DNA of 8,510 bases from Anaerolineales bacterium UBA6128 (GTDB taxonomy: Bacteria > Chloroflexota > Anaerolineae > UBA1429): assembly GCA_002423325.1 (NCBI GenBank), contig DIVQ01000148.1, forward strand, positions 1 to 8,510, written 5' to 3'. The first letter of the stretch is position 1, and every line of letters begins with the position of its first letter. Shown piece by piece: positions 1 through 5,840 of this stretch. Below the pieces are notes generated by a model, which saw nothing but the letters and a program-made list of their open reading frames with translations, was not told where the DNA came from and made no database searches. Position numbers and translations under genes: made by a program.

Positions 1-362
1 AGGATCATCGCCGAGATCTCGGGCGGAGAGTATTCCTTGCCGCCCATCACGACCCAGGCGTCGCCGTTGTCCTTTTCAACGATCTTGTAAGGCAGAATCT
101 TGCGTGCCTTTTGTACCTCAGGATCGCTGAACTTGCGCCCCATCAGGCGCTTGATCGAAAAGATGGTGTTCTCGGGGTTGGTGACGGCCTGACGCCGTGC
201 GACCTGACCCACCATGCGTTCGCCCGTCTTGGGGTTCACGGCCACTACCGATGGGCACAGGTTGCTGCCCTCTGCGGTCGGGATCACGGTCGGCTGTCCG
301 CCTTCCATCACCGCTACCACCGAGTTCGTTGTGCCCAGGTCAATTCCTACGATTCTACTCAT
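1..362 (-). CDS. dnaK: DnaK (Hsp70) chaperone, N-terminal 120 codons, cut by the window edge
   Basis: This is the ATP-dependent Hsp70 chaperone that folds and refolds cytoplasmic proteins with DnaJ and GrpE. Only the start of the nucleotide-binding domain is present; the gene runs off the left edge. The translation begins MSRIVGIDLGTTNS, the phosphate-binding loop of Hsp70 (GIDLGTTNS, residues 6-14). It continues with VMEGGQPTVIPTAEG, PSVVAV, ARRQAVTNPENTIFSIKRLMGRK and YSPPEISAMIL, all typical of bacterial DnaK. The ATG at 362-360 is preceded by GAGGAGGGACCC on the minus strand, a strong Shine-Dalgarno. The gene lies 82 nt downstream of grpE with no terminator seen between, so it is probably co-transcribed from the CIRCE promoters at 2189-2370. 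Identification is near certain; only the length is unknown. Confidence 0.97.
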   Translation of the reverse strand, partial: MSRIVGIDLGTTNSVVAVMEGGQPTVIPTAEGSNLCPSVVAVNPKTGERMVGQVARRQAVTNPENTIFSIKRLMGRKFSDPEVQKARKILPYKIVEKDNGDAWVVMGGKEYSPPEISAMI

Positions 363-444
363 GGGTCCCTCCTCAAGGACGCATATTCCTATTCCGGCAT
401 GATTTGTGCGATAAGAGCGCAAGTGTGAGGCGGCAGGTCGCCGA

Positions 445-1011
445 TCAGGCGTCCTCCTGCGGGCCATCCGATACTTTGACCAGCGCGGGTCTCAACACCT
501 GATTGCCAATCATGTAACCCCGCTCGAGTTCCTCCATCACGGTGCCCGCCGGATAGTCGGCGCTCGGTTCGCGCATCAGCGCCTGATGGAAAGCGGGATC
601 AAAGGGCTTGCCCAGGGCCTCCATCGGCTGCACTGCAAAGTCGGCAAGCACGGCCTCGATCTTGGACGCGATCAGCGCCACGCCCTGTGCCCACTGCGAA
701 TCTGTGGGGTTGTTGGGCATATGCTGCAGCGCGCGCCTGAAATCCTCGGTGATCGGCAGAAAGCGTCCCAGCACGCGCTTGCGCAGCTCAAGTTCCTGCT
801 GCTCGTGGTCACGCTCCTGGCGCTTGCGATAGTTGCTGAAATCGGCGCCTGTGCGGCGATACTTGTCCAGCCAGTCGTCGGCCTGGGCGCGCAACTCATC
901 GACCTGTTGGCGCAATGCAGCCAACTCATCGTCCGTCGCGGCTGCGCCAGCGTCGGGGGTTGGCCCCGTGTCTTGCTGTGCGTCCAGTCTGGCTTCATCC
1001 TGATTCGTCAT
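445..1011 (-). CDS. grpE: GrpE, nucleotide-exchange factor for DnaK
   Basis: GrpE is the cytoplasmic homodimer that releases ADP from DnaK and resets the chaperone cycle. The 188-residue product has the family layout: an acidic, variable N-terminus, then a long charged coiled-coil helix (about residues 25-85, including YRRTGADFSNYRKRQERD), a four-helix dimer region, and the C-terminal beta-domain that touches DnaK. The GrpE signature is clear in FDPAFHQALMREPS, GTVMEELERGYMIGNQVLRPALVKV. The length is normal for the family. There are two ATGs, at 1017 and 1011. The GAGGGA Shine-Dalgarno lies only 2 nt before the first but 8 nt before the second, so I chose 1011. The gene sits between hrcA and dnaK as in many hrcA-type heat-shock operons, with an 84-nt upstream spacer holding a small hairpin. 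Confidence 0.96.
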   Translation of the reverse strand: MTNQDEARLDAQQDTGPTPDAGAAATDDELAALRQQVDELRAQADDWLDKYRRTGADFSNYRKRQERDHEQQELELRKRVLGRFLPITEDFRRALQHMPNNPTDSQWAQGVALIASKIEAVLADFAVQPMEALGKPFDPAFHQALMREPSADYPAGTVMEELERGYMIGNQVLRPALVKVSDGPQEDA

Positions 1012-1042
1012 GCTCATCTTCCCTCGAAAGACTTATCGAAAA

Positions 1043-1060
1043 CCGTGCGACGCTGCACGG
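1043..1060 (-). other. Small perfect stem-loop in the hrcA-grpE spacer
   Basis: CCGTGC and GCACGG form a perfect 6-bp stem around a 6-nt loop in the middle of the hrcA-grpE intergenic stretch. A second, overlapping pairing (1055-1062 with 1071-1078, one mismatch) competes with it. No T-run follows, so it does not look like a terminator. In Bacillus subtilis the mRNA is cleaved between hrcA and grpE near a stem-loop, which lowers hrcA relative to dnaK. A similar role here is inference only. Confidence 0.35.
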
Positions 1061-1095
1061 CAGTGACCGGTGCTGTGCGTCGAACGAGCGCGGCG

Positions 1096-2163
1096 TCACG
1101 TGTTGGTGGCGTACATCTCGGCCATCAGGTTGTCCATCAAGCGCGCGATGTACTGCACGGCGGAGATCGCGCGCGCATACTGCATGCGCGTCGGGCCCAT
1201 CACGCCCAGGACGCCGCTGGCCTGCCCCTTGATGCCATAGGGCGAAAGCACAAAGGCCACGTCCTCGATGGCTTCATGACCCCCCTCGCCGCCGATGATG
1301 ATCTGCACGCCGCTGGCGTTGAGGATGCGCGGCAGGACCTCTTCAAGAAAGGTGCGGTGCTCGAGCAGCTCGACGATCTGGCGGAACTTGTCCGAGTCTA
1401 CAAACTCGGGCTGCCGCAGAACGTTATCCAGCCCATCGCGGTAGATCTCGCGCAGCGTGCGCTGGTCGGCCTGCTGCATCAGATAGATCACGTGCTGCAG
1501 CACGTCGCGCTCCAGGTCCTGCAGTCCGGTGACTTCGGGATTGGTGCTCGATTCGATCTCGCGAACCGAGCGATTGCGCAGCAGGGCGTTGAGCTTGTTC
1601 GAGATGCGGCTGAGCGTGTCCTGGTCGACGGCGCTTTCGGTGACCAGCATCTCCTGGCGCACATTGCCGTCCTGTAAGACCACGATCAGCAGGCAGACGG
1701 TGTCGCGGATCGAGATGGTTTCCAGGTGCTTGAGGCGCGAGTTGAACGCGCGCGGCGGCGTCACCAGGCCGGCGGCCTCGGACTTGTGCGCCAGCACGGC
1801 GGCCGTCAGCCGCATCCACTGGTCCCATGCCGGCCGCAACTGATGGAACTGGTGGTTGATCATACGCTGCTCGACCACAGGCAGCTCCACCTGCTGCATC
1901 AGTTGTTCGACAAAGCAGCGGTAGCCCTTGACGGTGGGGATGCGCCCCGCCGAGGTGTGTGGCTGCTCGAGATAGCCCAACTCCTCCAGGGCCGCGAGTT
2001 CGTTGCGGATGGTGGCCGAGCTCACGTCGAGCGCGCTCAGCTTTTGGATGGTGTGCGAGCCGATCGGCGCAGCGGTATCGACGTACGACTGGATGAGCGT
2101 ACGCAGGATCTCGCGCTGTCGCAGCGTCAGTTCGTCTCGGGTTGTGGATTCGTTCCCAGCCAT
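1096..2163 (-). CDS. hrcA: HrcA, heat-inducible transcriptional repressor
   Basis: HrcA is the CIRCE-binding repressor that keeps chaperone operons low until heat stress; GroEL normally keeps it active. The 355-residue product is a normal length for the family. It opens with a winged helix-turn-helix: LTLRQREILRTLIQSYVDTAAPIGS (about 12-36), the recognition helix SSATIRNELAALEELGYLEQ (48-67) and the signature HTSAGRIPTVKGYR (69-82). The GAF-like and inserted dimerisation regions follow, ending near IIGGEGGHEAIEDVAFVLSPYG and GVLGVMGPTRMQYARAISAVQY. I chose the ATG at 2163; a GTG at 2172 would add three residues, and neither has a strong Shine-Dalgarno. It is the first gene of hrcA-grpE-dnaK, and two CIRCE-like operators lie just upstream, so autoregulation is expected. 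Confidence 0.96.
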   Translation of the reverse strand: MAGNESTTRDELTLRQREILRTLIQSYVDTAAPIGSHTIQKLSALDVSSATIRNELAALEELGYLEQPHTSAGRIPTVKGYRCFVEQLMQQVELPVVEQRMINHQFHQLRPAWDQWMRLTAAVLAHKSEAAGLVTPPRAFNSRLKHLETISIRDTVCLLIVVLQDGNVRQEMLVTESAVDQDTLSRISNKLNALLRNRSVREIESSTNPEVTGLQDLERDVLQHVIYLMQQADQRTLREIYRDGLDNVLRQPEFVDSDKFRQIVELLEHRTFLEEVLPRILNASGVQIIIGGEGGHEAIEDVAFVLSPYGIKGQASGVLGVMGPTRMQYARAISAVQYIARLMDNLMAEMYATNT

Positions 2164-2188
2164 CGCGGCCACTCACACCATCGTATTG

Positions 2189-2215
2189 TTGGCAGTCCCA
2201 ATATCAGAGTGCCAG
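2189..2215. promoter_or_regulatory. CIRCE-like HrcA operator, hrcA-proximal copy
   Basis: The arms TTGGCAGTC and GAGTGCCAG flank a 9-nt spacer, the exact 9-9-9 layout of CIRCE (TTAGCACTC-N9-GAGTGCTAA). Each arm differs from consensus at two positions. The operator starts 1 nt downstream of the -10 box of the minus-strand promoter at 2217-2245, so bound HrcA would cover the start site. It ends 25 nt before the hrcA ATG. Confidence 0.85.
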
Positions 2216-2216
2216 T

Positions 2217-2245
2217 ATGATAGCACCCCGCGCCGGGGCTGTCAA
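2217..2245 (-). promoter_or_regulatory. Sigma-70-type promoter of the hrcA operon, proximal copy
   Basis: On the minus strand, TTGACA (2245-2240) is a perfect -35. It is followed by a 17-bp spacer and TATCAT (2222-2217) as the -10, 5 of 6 matching consensus. The expected start is near 2210, inside the adjoining CIRCE-like operator, giving a leader of about 47 nt before the hrcA ATG. Confidence 0.8.
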
Positions 2246-2313
2246 CAGGGCAGCGCTATTCTGGCGTACAAAGGCCCATTTCCCGGCTCTCTAGCGGAGT
2301 TATCGTCAATCAG

Positions 2314-2340
2314 TTAGCACTCTAGATATCAGACTGCCAG
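2314..2340. promoter_or_regulatory. CIRCE-like HrcA operator, distal copy
   Basis: The arms TTAGCACTC (a perfect consensus half-site) and GACTGCCAG (three deviations from consensus) flank a 9-nt spacer. The operator starts 1 nt from the -10 box of a second minus-strand promoter, as in the proximal copy. Positions 2326-2351 match 2201-2226 at 23 of 26 bases, so the two operators and their -10 regions are a direct repeat offset by 125 bp. Confidence 0.82.
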
Positions 2341-2341
2341 C

Positions 2342-2370
2342 ATCATAGCACATTGAGTCGTCTTTGTCAA
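2342..2370 (-). promoter_or_regulatory. Sigma-70-type promoter of the hrcA operon, distal copy
   Basis: On the minus strand, TTGACA (2370-2365), a 17-bp spacer and TATGAT (2347-2342) form a promoter as good as the proximal one and spaced identically from its CIRCE-like operator. The expected start is near 2335, about 170 nt before hrcA. The transcript would run through the proximal promoter and operator. Confidence 0.75.
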
Positions 2371-2374
2371 GTTA

Positions 2375-2395
2375 ATTGCACGAGTGTGTTGCAAT
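2375..2395. promoter_or_regulatory. Inverted repeat, possible operator between the divergent genes
   Basis: ATTGCA and TGCAAT form perfect 6-bp arms around a 9-nt spacer. The spacing copies CIRCE but the bases do not. It lies just upstream of the distal hrcA promoter and 92 bp before the plus-strand propeller gene, so it could bind a regulator of either. No regulator can be named from the sequence. Confidence 0.3.
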
Positions 2396-2406
2396 GCTCT
2401 CGCGAC

Positions 2407-2435
2407 TTGCCGGACGCCCCGCTGCCATGTAGCAT
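2407..2435 (+). promoter_or_regulatory. Weak candidate promoter for the propeller gene
   Basis: TTGCCG (2407-2412), a 17-bp spacer and TAGCAT (2430-2435) match consensus at 4 of 6 positions in each box. The expected start would be near 2442, giving a leader of about 45 nt. It is the best plus-strand match in this spacer, but such partial matches occur by chance. Confidence 0.25.
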
Positions 2436-2486
2436 AGGCTCCAGAGCGACTATAGACTTGAGCAAGAGGAGGATGGCGCGGAGATT

Positions 2487-4433
2487 ATGGGTTCATTGCG
2501 CAGCGCCGAGATCGTCAGCGACTATGCCCTCGCCGCCGAGCGCGACGCCTGGCTGCGGCACCCGGTGCTGGGCGATCCCTCGTTCGACGCCTTTGAGCGC
2601 CACCCGTGCAACCCCATCCGCCGCGGCGCGCCGCCGCACGAGTGGCCCGTGAACGGCTTTTTGTTCCGCGATCCGCAGAGCGGCCACTGGTACGTCTATG
2701 TGGGGCACTATGCCGCGGGCTACGCCGTGGGGCCCGACAAGACCAGCCTGTGCACGGTCTACGAGTCGCGCGACGACGGGCGCAGTTGGACGCACCTGGG
2801 GCCGGTGTTTGCGCCAGAGCCCTTCACCTTTGCGGGCACGACGTCGCCGGTCAGGGGCGCGCCGGACGTCTCGCTGGTCTATGCCGACGGGATCTACCAC
2901 ATGGCCTACGACTGGGGCGCGGCCGACTTTAGTTGGGCGGGGGGAGGCTCGTCGGGCGTGGGCTATGCCTGGAGCGACTCGCCCGCCGGCCCCTTCCGAC
3001 GCCAGGCCGAGCCGCTGATCCTCAACGCGCGCGTGCCGTTCCCTATCCTGTCCAAGTACAACCGGCTGTACGCCAGCACGCTGCTGCGCCGCGCGCACGA
3101 CTGGCTGCTGCTGACGATCACCGACAGCGGGCCCTACTTTTCCTGGGGCTTAGTGGCCCTGCGCGCCGACGCCCCCGGCGGCCCCTACTCTGACCCCGTG
3201 CCGCTGTTCCATACCGAGGATGACCGCTACCAGCCGCCGCTGATGGAGTACTTTCCGGCCTTTGTGCACGACGGCCATGTCTATGCGCCCTCCACCTCGG
3301 TGGCGCTTAACCGCAACTATCAAATGCTGCAGCGCGCCCCGCTGGAGGAGGCCCATCGCCCCGAGGCCTGGGAACTGTGCCAGCAGGGTTCGCTCTGGCA
3401 TGCCGAGCCGGTCGAGCACGAGGCCTACGGCATCTGGGGACAGACCTTTTCAGGCTGCGTGGACCCTGAAGGCGTGCTGCGGGTAATGTACCCCAGTCGC
3501 GACGCGGCCGGCATGGGCACCATCAACCTGGCATCGCGGCGCTGGGACGCGCCCTGGCGGCGGGCCGGGTTCGTGCTGAGCGGTCATCAGGGGGCGTCGA
3601 TCACCTGCCTGCGCCGCGCCAGGGGCGCCCTGCGCCTCGACGTAGCGCTGCGGTACCAGGGCAGTGTCGCGCTGCTGTGGGGCATGCGCGGGCCCCTGGG
3701 GGCCGACGCGGCGCGCTCGGATGCGACGTTGCACGCGCTGTGCCGCAGTCAGTACAACGCGCTCGCACTGACCCCCGACGGCTGGCGCCTGACGCGGGCC
3801 GATGCCGCAGGCGCCGAGGAGGTGCTGGCGCAGGGGTATTGGGAGAGCGCTCCGCCACAGGCTGTGATGGTGCAGCATGACGCCGACGGCGTGTTACGCG
3901 TAGAGTGCGATGGGCAGACGCTGTGGGAGGGTCCCCTGGCGCTGCAGGCGGGACGCGTCGGACTGCTGGCCGAGCCGCACAGTCACCTGCGCGTGGCGCG
4001 CTTTGAGGTTACGGGCCGCGTGTTGCCCGCGTGGACGCCCTGGCTGTACACCGAGGCGCTGCTGGGCGCCGGCCAGTCGATGGCCGACTGGGAGGCGCGC
4101 ACCGATCCCGCTTTTCGCTATGGCCTGGGTGTCGTCAGCCGAGGGGAGCGGGCGCGCGCCAAGTGGAACTGGCGCGGCAGCGGGTTCAGGTTGTGGGCGC
4201 CGCGTGGCCCGGAGTATGGCGTGGCGCGGCTGCGGCTGGATGGCATCCCGCTGGCCGAGGTTGATCTGCGCGCGTCCACAGTGTGCGCCTCGGCGGTGGT
4301 CTGCGAGTACAGCGGTCTGGCGGATGGCTATCACGCCCTGACGCTGGAGGCCGGCGCAGGGGCGCTGGCGCTCGATGCGCTGGATGTGCTGGCGGCGAGT
4401 GGGGACCAGACCGTGACGACCCCGCTGGTTTGA
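2487..4433 (+). CDS. Beta-propeller, glycoside-hydrolase-like protein with extra beta-sandwich domains
   Basis: The 648-residue protein is of unassigned function, most like five-bladed-propeller glycosidases (GH43/GH32) and sialidases. The motifs seen are HPCNPI (39-44), common before the catalytic blade; an Asp-box, SRDDGRSW (94-101); GAPDVSLVYADGIYHMAYDW (124-143), the 'D-x-x-x-x-Y-x-DG-x-Y' strand pair; and AWSDSPAGPF, frequent in GH43/GH32. After the propeller (to about 385) comes a probable concanavalin-like region (about 390-505), then a small beta-sandwich with SGFRLWAPRGPEYG and ARLRLDG. No signal peptide or membrane segment is visible, so it may be cytoplasmic. AGAGGAGG ends 14 nt before the ATG, an unusually long gap; a shorter CGGAG lies 3 nt before. 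The gene diverges from hrcA. I infer binding or hydrolysis of a glycan or oligosaccharide; the substrate and catalytic acids cannot be fixed. Confidence 0.85.
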   Translation: MGSLRSAEIVSDYALAAERDAWLRHPVLGDPSFDAFERHPCNPIRRGAPPHEWPVNGFLFRDPQSGHWYVYVGHYAAGYAVGPDKTSLCTVYESRDDGRSWTHLGPVFAPEPFTFAGTTSPVRGAPDVSLVYADGIYHMAYDWGAADFSWAGGGSSGVGYAWSDSPAGPFRRQAEPLILNARVPFPILSKYNRLYASTLLRRAHDWLLLTITDSGPYFSWGLVALRADAPGGPYSDPVPLFHTEDDRYQPPLMEYFPAFVHDGHVYAPSTSVALNRNYQMLQRAPLEEAHRPEAWELCQQGSLWHAEPVEHEAYGIWGQTFSGCVDPEGVLRVMYPSRDAAGMGTINLASRRWDAPWRRAGFVLSGHQGASITCLRRARGALRLDVALRYQGSVALLWGMRGPLGADAARSDATLHALCRSQYNALALTPDGWRLTRADAAGAEEVLAQGYWESAPPQAVMVQHDADGVLRVECDGQTLWEGPLALQAGRVGLLAEPHSHLRVARFEVTGRVLPAWTPWLYTEALLGAGQSMADWEARTDPAFRYGLGVVSRGERARAKWNWRGSGFRLWAPRGPEYGVARLRLDGIPLAEVDLRASTVCASAVVCEYSGLADGYHALTLEAGAGALALDALDVLAASGDQTVTTPLV

Positions 4434-4744
4434 CGTCTACTACCATCGAACCCGAATCCCTGGCTTCTAGAACGGTTGCGGTGGGCCGCCGTGTTTGATA
4501 TACCGAGCGCAGCAGCTGGACTTGTGGGCTGTGCAGTGACTGATGCAGGGAGGCTGCATAACCACGGGGCGCCGACAGGAGGGTGTAACGCGTCCCGTCT
4601 CCAGCCACCGGTACGGCTGATCTGAATCCCCCTTTCCTCGGCCCAATTCGGCTTGTGGTTTGCGCCGGAGTGGCGCCGCACTGGCCACGGCTGCTGTCGG
4701 TTTTCGGTCGTGTCGCGCAGTAGCATTGCAGAAGGATGAGTCTC
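4434..4744. other. 311-bp stretch without a gene
   Basis: This lies between the propeller gene and the broken secreted-protein gene. No frame here looks coding; the short open frames lack ribosome-binding sites or recognisable motifs. The middle holds three close hairpins (4543-4619, listed separately). A weak GC stem just after the propeller gene (near 4471-4492) lacks a T-run, so no clear terminator is seen. No convincing promoter was found for the downstream gene. Confidence 0.6.
4543..4619. other. Three consecutive hairpins, possible structured leader RNA
   Basis: The three hairpins are ATGCAG/CTGCAT (4543-4548 with 4554-4559, loop GGAGG); ACGGGGCGC/GCGTCCCGT (4564-4572 with 4590-4598, 9 bp with one G-T wobble, 17-nt loop containing AGGAGGG); and CAGCC/GGCTG (4602-4606 with 4615-4619). 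Only 3-4 nt separate neighbours. On the plus strand the first two loops expose GGAGG-like purine runs. No known riboswitch consensus was recognised. Hairpins are frequent in GC-rich DNA, so an RNA role is tentative. Confidence 0.25.
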
Positions 4745-4900
4745 ATGCGTACGCATCGTACCGTCAAGGCCGTTCTGATGCTCGCTCTGTCGGCTCTGAC
4801 TGTCGGGGGCCTGCTCGTGCAAGCGCAAGGGCCGGACGAATTGGACGTCGATCCCAACGCGCCCGTCACCGGATAGGAGATCTTTTTCGATCCGGCGCTG

Positions 4901-5503
4901 GTGGAGGAGCCGGACCCGACCGTCGTACAGGTCGTCGATTCGGAGGCTCCGGCCGGCGGCGAGGTGCTGCTTGATCTGGAGGACGAGTCGGTGCTGAGCG
5001 TAGAACCCGGCGCTGCGATGGGCTCTACGATGGCGTTCCAGGGACGGCTGACCAACGCGGCCGGCGCGCCGCTCAACGGCAGCTATTCCATCAGGTTGGC
5101 GCTCTACGACGTGGCCACCGGCGGCACGCCGCTGTGCCAGGACACCGATACCACGACTGTCACCAACGGGTTGTTCACCTTCCAGATGGAGTACTGCACG
5201 TCGGCGATGCTGGACGGCACGCTCCTCTACCTGGGCGTCAAAGTGGGTGCAGACGCCGAGATGACACCGCGCCAAGCGATCAGGCCGGTGCCCTATGCAC
5301 GCGGCCTGCAGCCCGGCGCGGTGATTAACCAGATATCAACCACATCGCGGGCCTTGACCGTGCAGAGCGCCGGACCTGGCAGTAGCGGCACCGCGCTGCG
5401 GGTGGAGAACACCAACGCCACGGGCGGCATCGGCGTCTGGTCTACCGTGGCCGGCAACGACGCGGCGCGAGGTCTGGCACCAAGTACATCTACTACCCCC
5501 TGA
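4901..5503 (+). CDS. Residual open frame, N-terminal domain of the broken secreted protein
   Basis: This is the part of the broken gene between its premature TAG and its frameshift, 200 codons from a GTG at 4901. There is no Shine-Dalgarno before that GTG, so independent translation is doubtful. It holds the 'FQGRLT...G..LNG.Y' domain (about residues 45-140) and the start of a repeat region. The last ten or so residues (LAPSTSTTP) are out-of-frame nonsense after the shift. Alone it lacks the signal peptide and could not be exported. Confidence 0.4.
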   Translation: MEEPDPTVVQVVDSEAPAGGEVLLDLEDESVLSVEPGAAMGSTMAFQGRLTNAAGAPLNGSYSIRLALYDVATGGTPLCQDTDTTTVTNGLFTFQMEYCTSAMLDGTLLYLGVKVGADAEMTPRQAIRPVPYARGLQPGAVINQISTTSRALTVQSAGPGSSGTALRVENTNATGGIGVWSTVAGNDAARGLAPSTSTTP

Positions 5504-5514
5504 CCATCCCGACG

Positions 5515-5829
5515 ATGCTCTACGGACAGCCGGCCGATATTGAGAGCATAACGGTCTACTATGTGGTCCAGAATTCGGCCAACGGATATATCTCTGCCAC
5601 TTACCTGAGAAAGCAGTCCGATGCTGATAGCTATATGACGCTCATATCCAACACGAGCGATCACATCAGCACCACGGCGAGTAGCTACACGCTTGTTCCT
5701 TCCTCCGGCAATTCGCTGAGCACCAACGCCGGCCTGATACTGCGCCTTGACCTGGCCTTTGCGAATGACTCCAGCTACGTCCAGATCGGGGGCATTCGCA
5801 TCCAAATCGGTCACCACGACCTGTACTAG
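5515..5829 (+). CDS. Residual open frame, C-terminal domain of the broken secreted protein
   Basis: These 104 codons from ATG 5515 form the beta-rich C-terminal domain of the broken gene (LYGQPADIESITVYY, TYLRKQSDADSY, LILRLDLAFAND, IGGIRIQIG). The same frame is open and sensible back to about 5476 (GTKYIYYPLTIP), so the ATG at 5515 lies inside the domain, not at its start. No Shine-Dalgarno precedes it. The frame ends 11 nt before the next gene's ATG. Confidence 0.4.
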   Translation: MLYGQPADIESITVYYVVQNSANGYISATYLRKQSDADSYMTLISNTSDHISTTASSYTLVPSSGNSLSTNAGLILRLDLAFANDSSYVQIGGIRIQIGHHDLY

Positions 5830-5840
5830 AGGAGGCAGCC

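Larger units (their letters stand above)
4745..5829 (+). pseudogene. Secreted surface-type protein gene, broken by a stop codon and a frameshift
   Basis: The gene starts at ATG 4745 with AAGGA 8 nt upstream. It encodes a clear signal peptide, MRTHRTVKAVLMLALSALTV followed by GGLLVQAQ. After 43 codons an in-frame TAG (4874-4876) stops it, yet the same frame stays open for over 600 nt with family-like sequence: MAFQGRLTNAAGAPLNGSYS, LALYDVATGG, NGLFTFQM and PRQAIRPVPYA. That domain often precedes repetitive fibre-like regions. Near 5440-5480 the coherent reading moves to the -1 frame, which continues GTKYIYYPLTIP, MLYGQPADIESITVYY and RLDLAFAND to the TAG at 5827-5829. One lost base (or a larger deletion) explains the shift. 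Only a short trace of the usual repeat region remains (ENTNATGGIGVWST). Two separate breaks favour a recent pseudogene; sequencing error or recoding is less likely. Confidence 0.75.

Noticed and set aside
586..1677. Long plus-strand open frame opposite grpE and hrcA
   Set aside because: Its protein has no recognisable motif, it lies wholly opposite two certain genes, and it crosses their intergenic spacer. It is a codon-bias shadow.
2473..2652. ATG at 2473 directly after AGGAGG, considered as the real start of the propeller gene
   Set aside because: It is in a different frame with non-family sequence, and the Shine-Dalgarno touches the codon. The ATG at 2487 opens the frame with the domain motifs.
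4471..4492. GC stem after the propeller gene considered as a terminator
   Set aside because: The stem is bulged and short, and only three T residues follow, so it is too weak to call.
4186..5275. Minus-strand open frames of about 300 residues in two frames opposite the propeller end and the broken gene
   Set aside because: They are low-complexity Ser/Arg/Ala/Pro translations with no motif or ribosome-binding site, and plus-strand coding evidence is clear over most of this span.
5455..5485. Programmed -1 frameshift at the junction of the broken gene
   Set aside because: No slippery heptamer or downstream pseudoknot is evident, and the upstream nonsense codon argues for decay instead.
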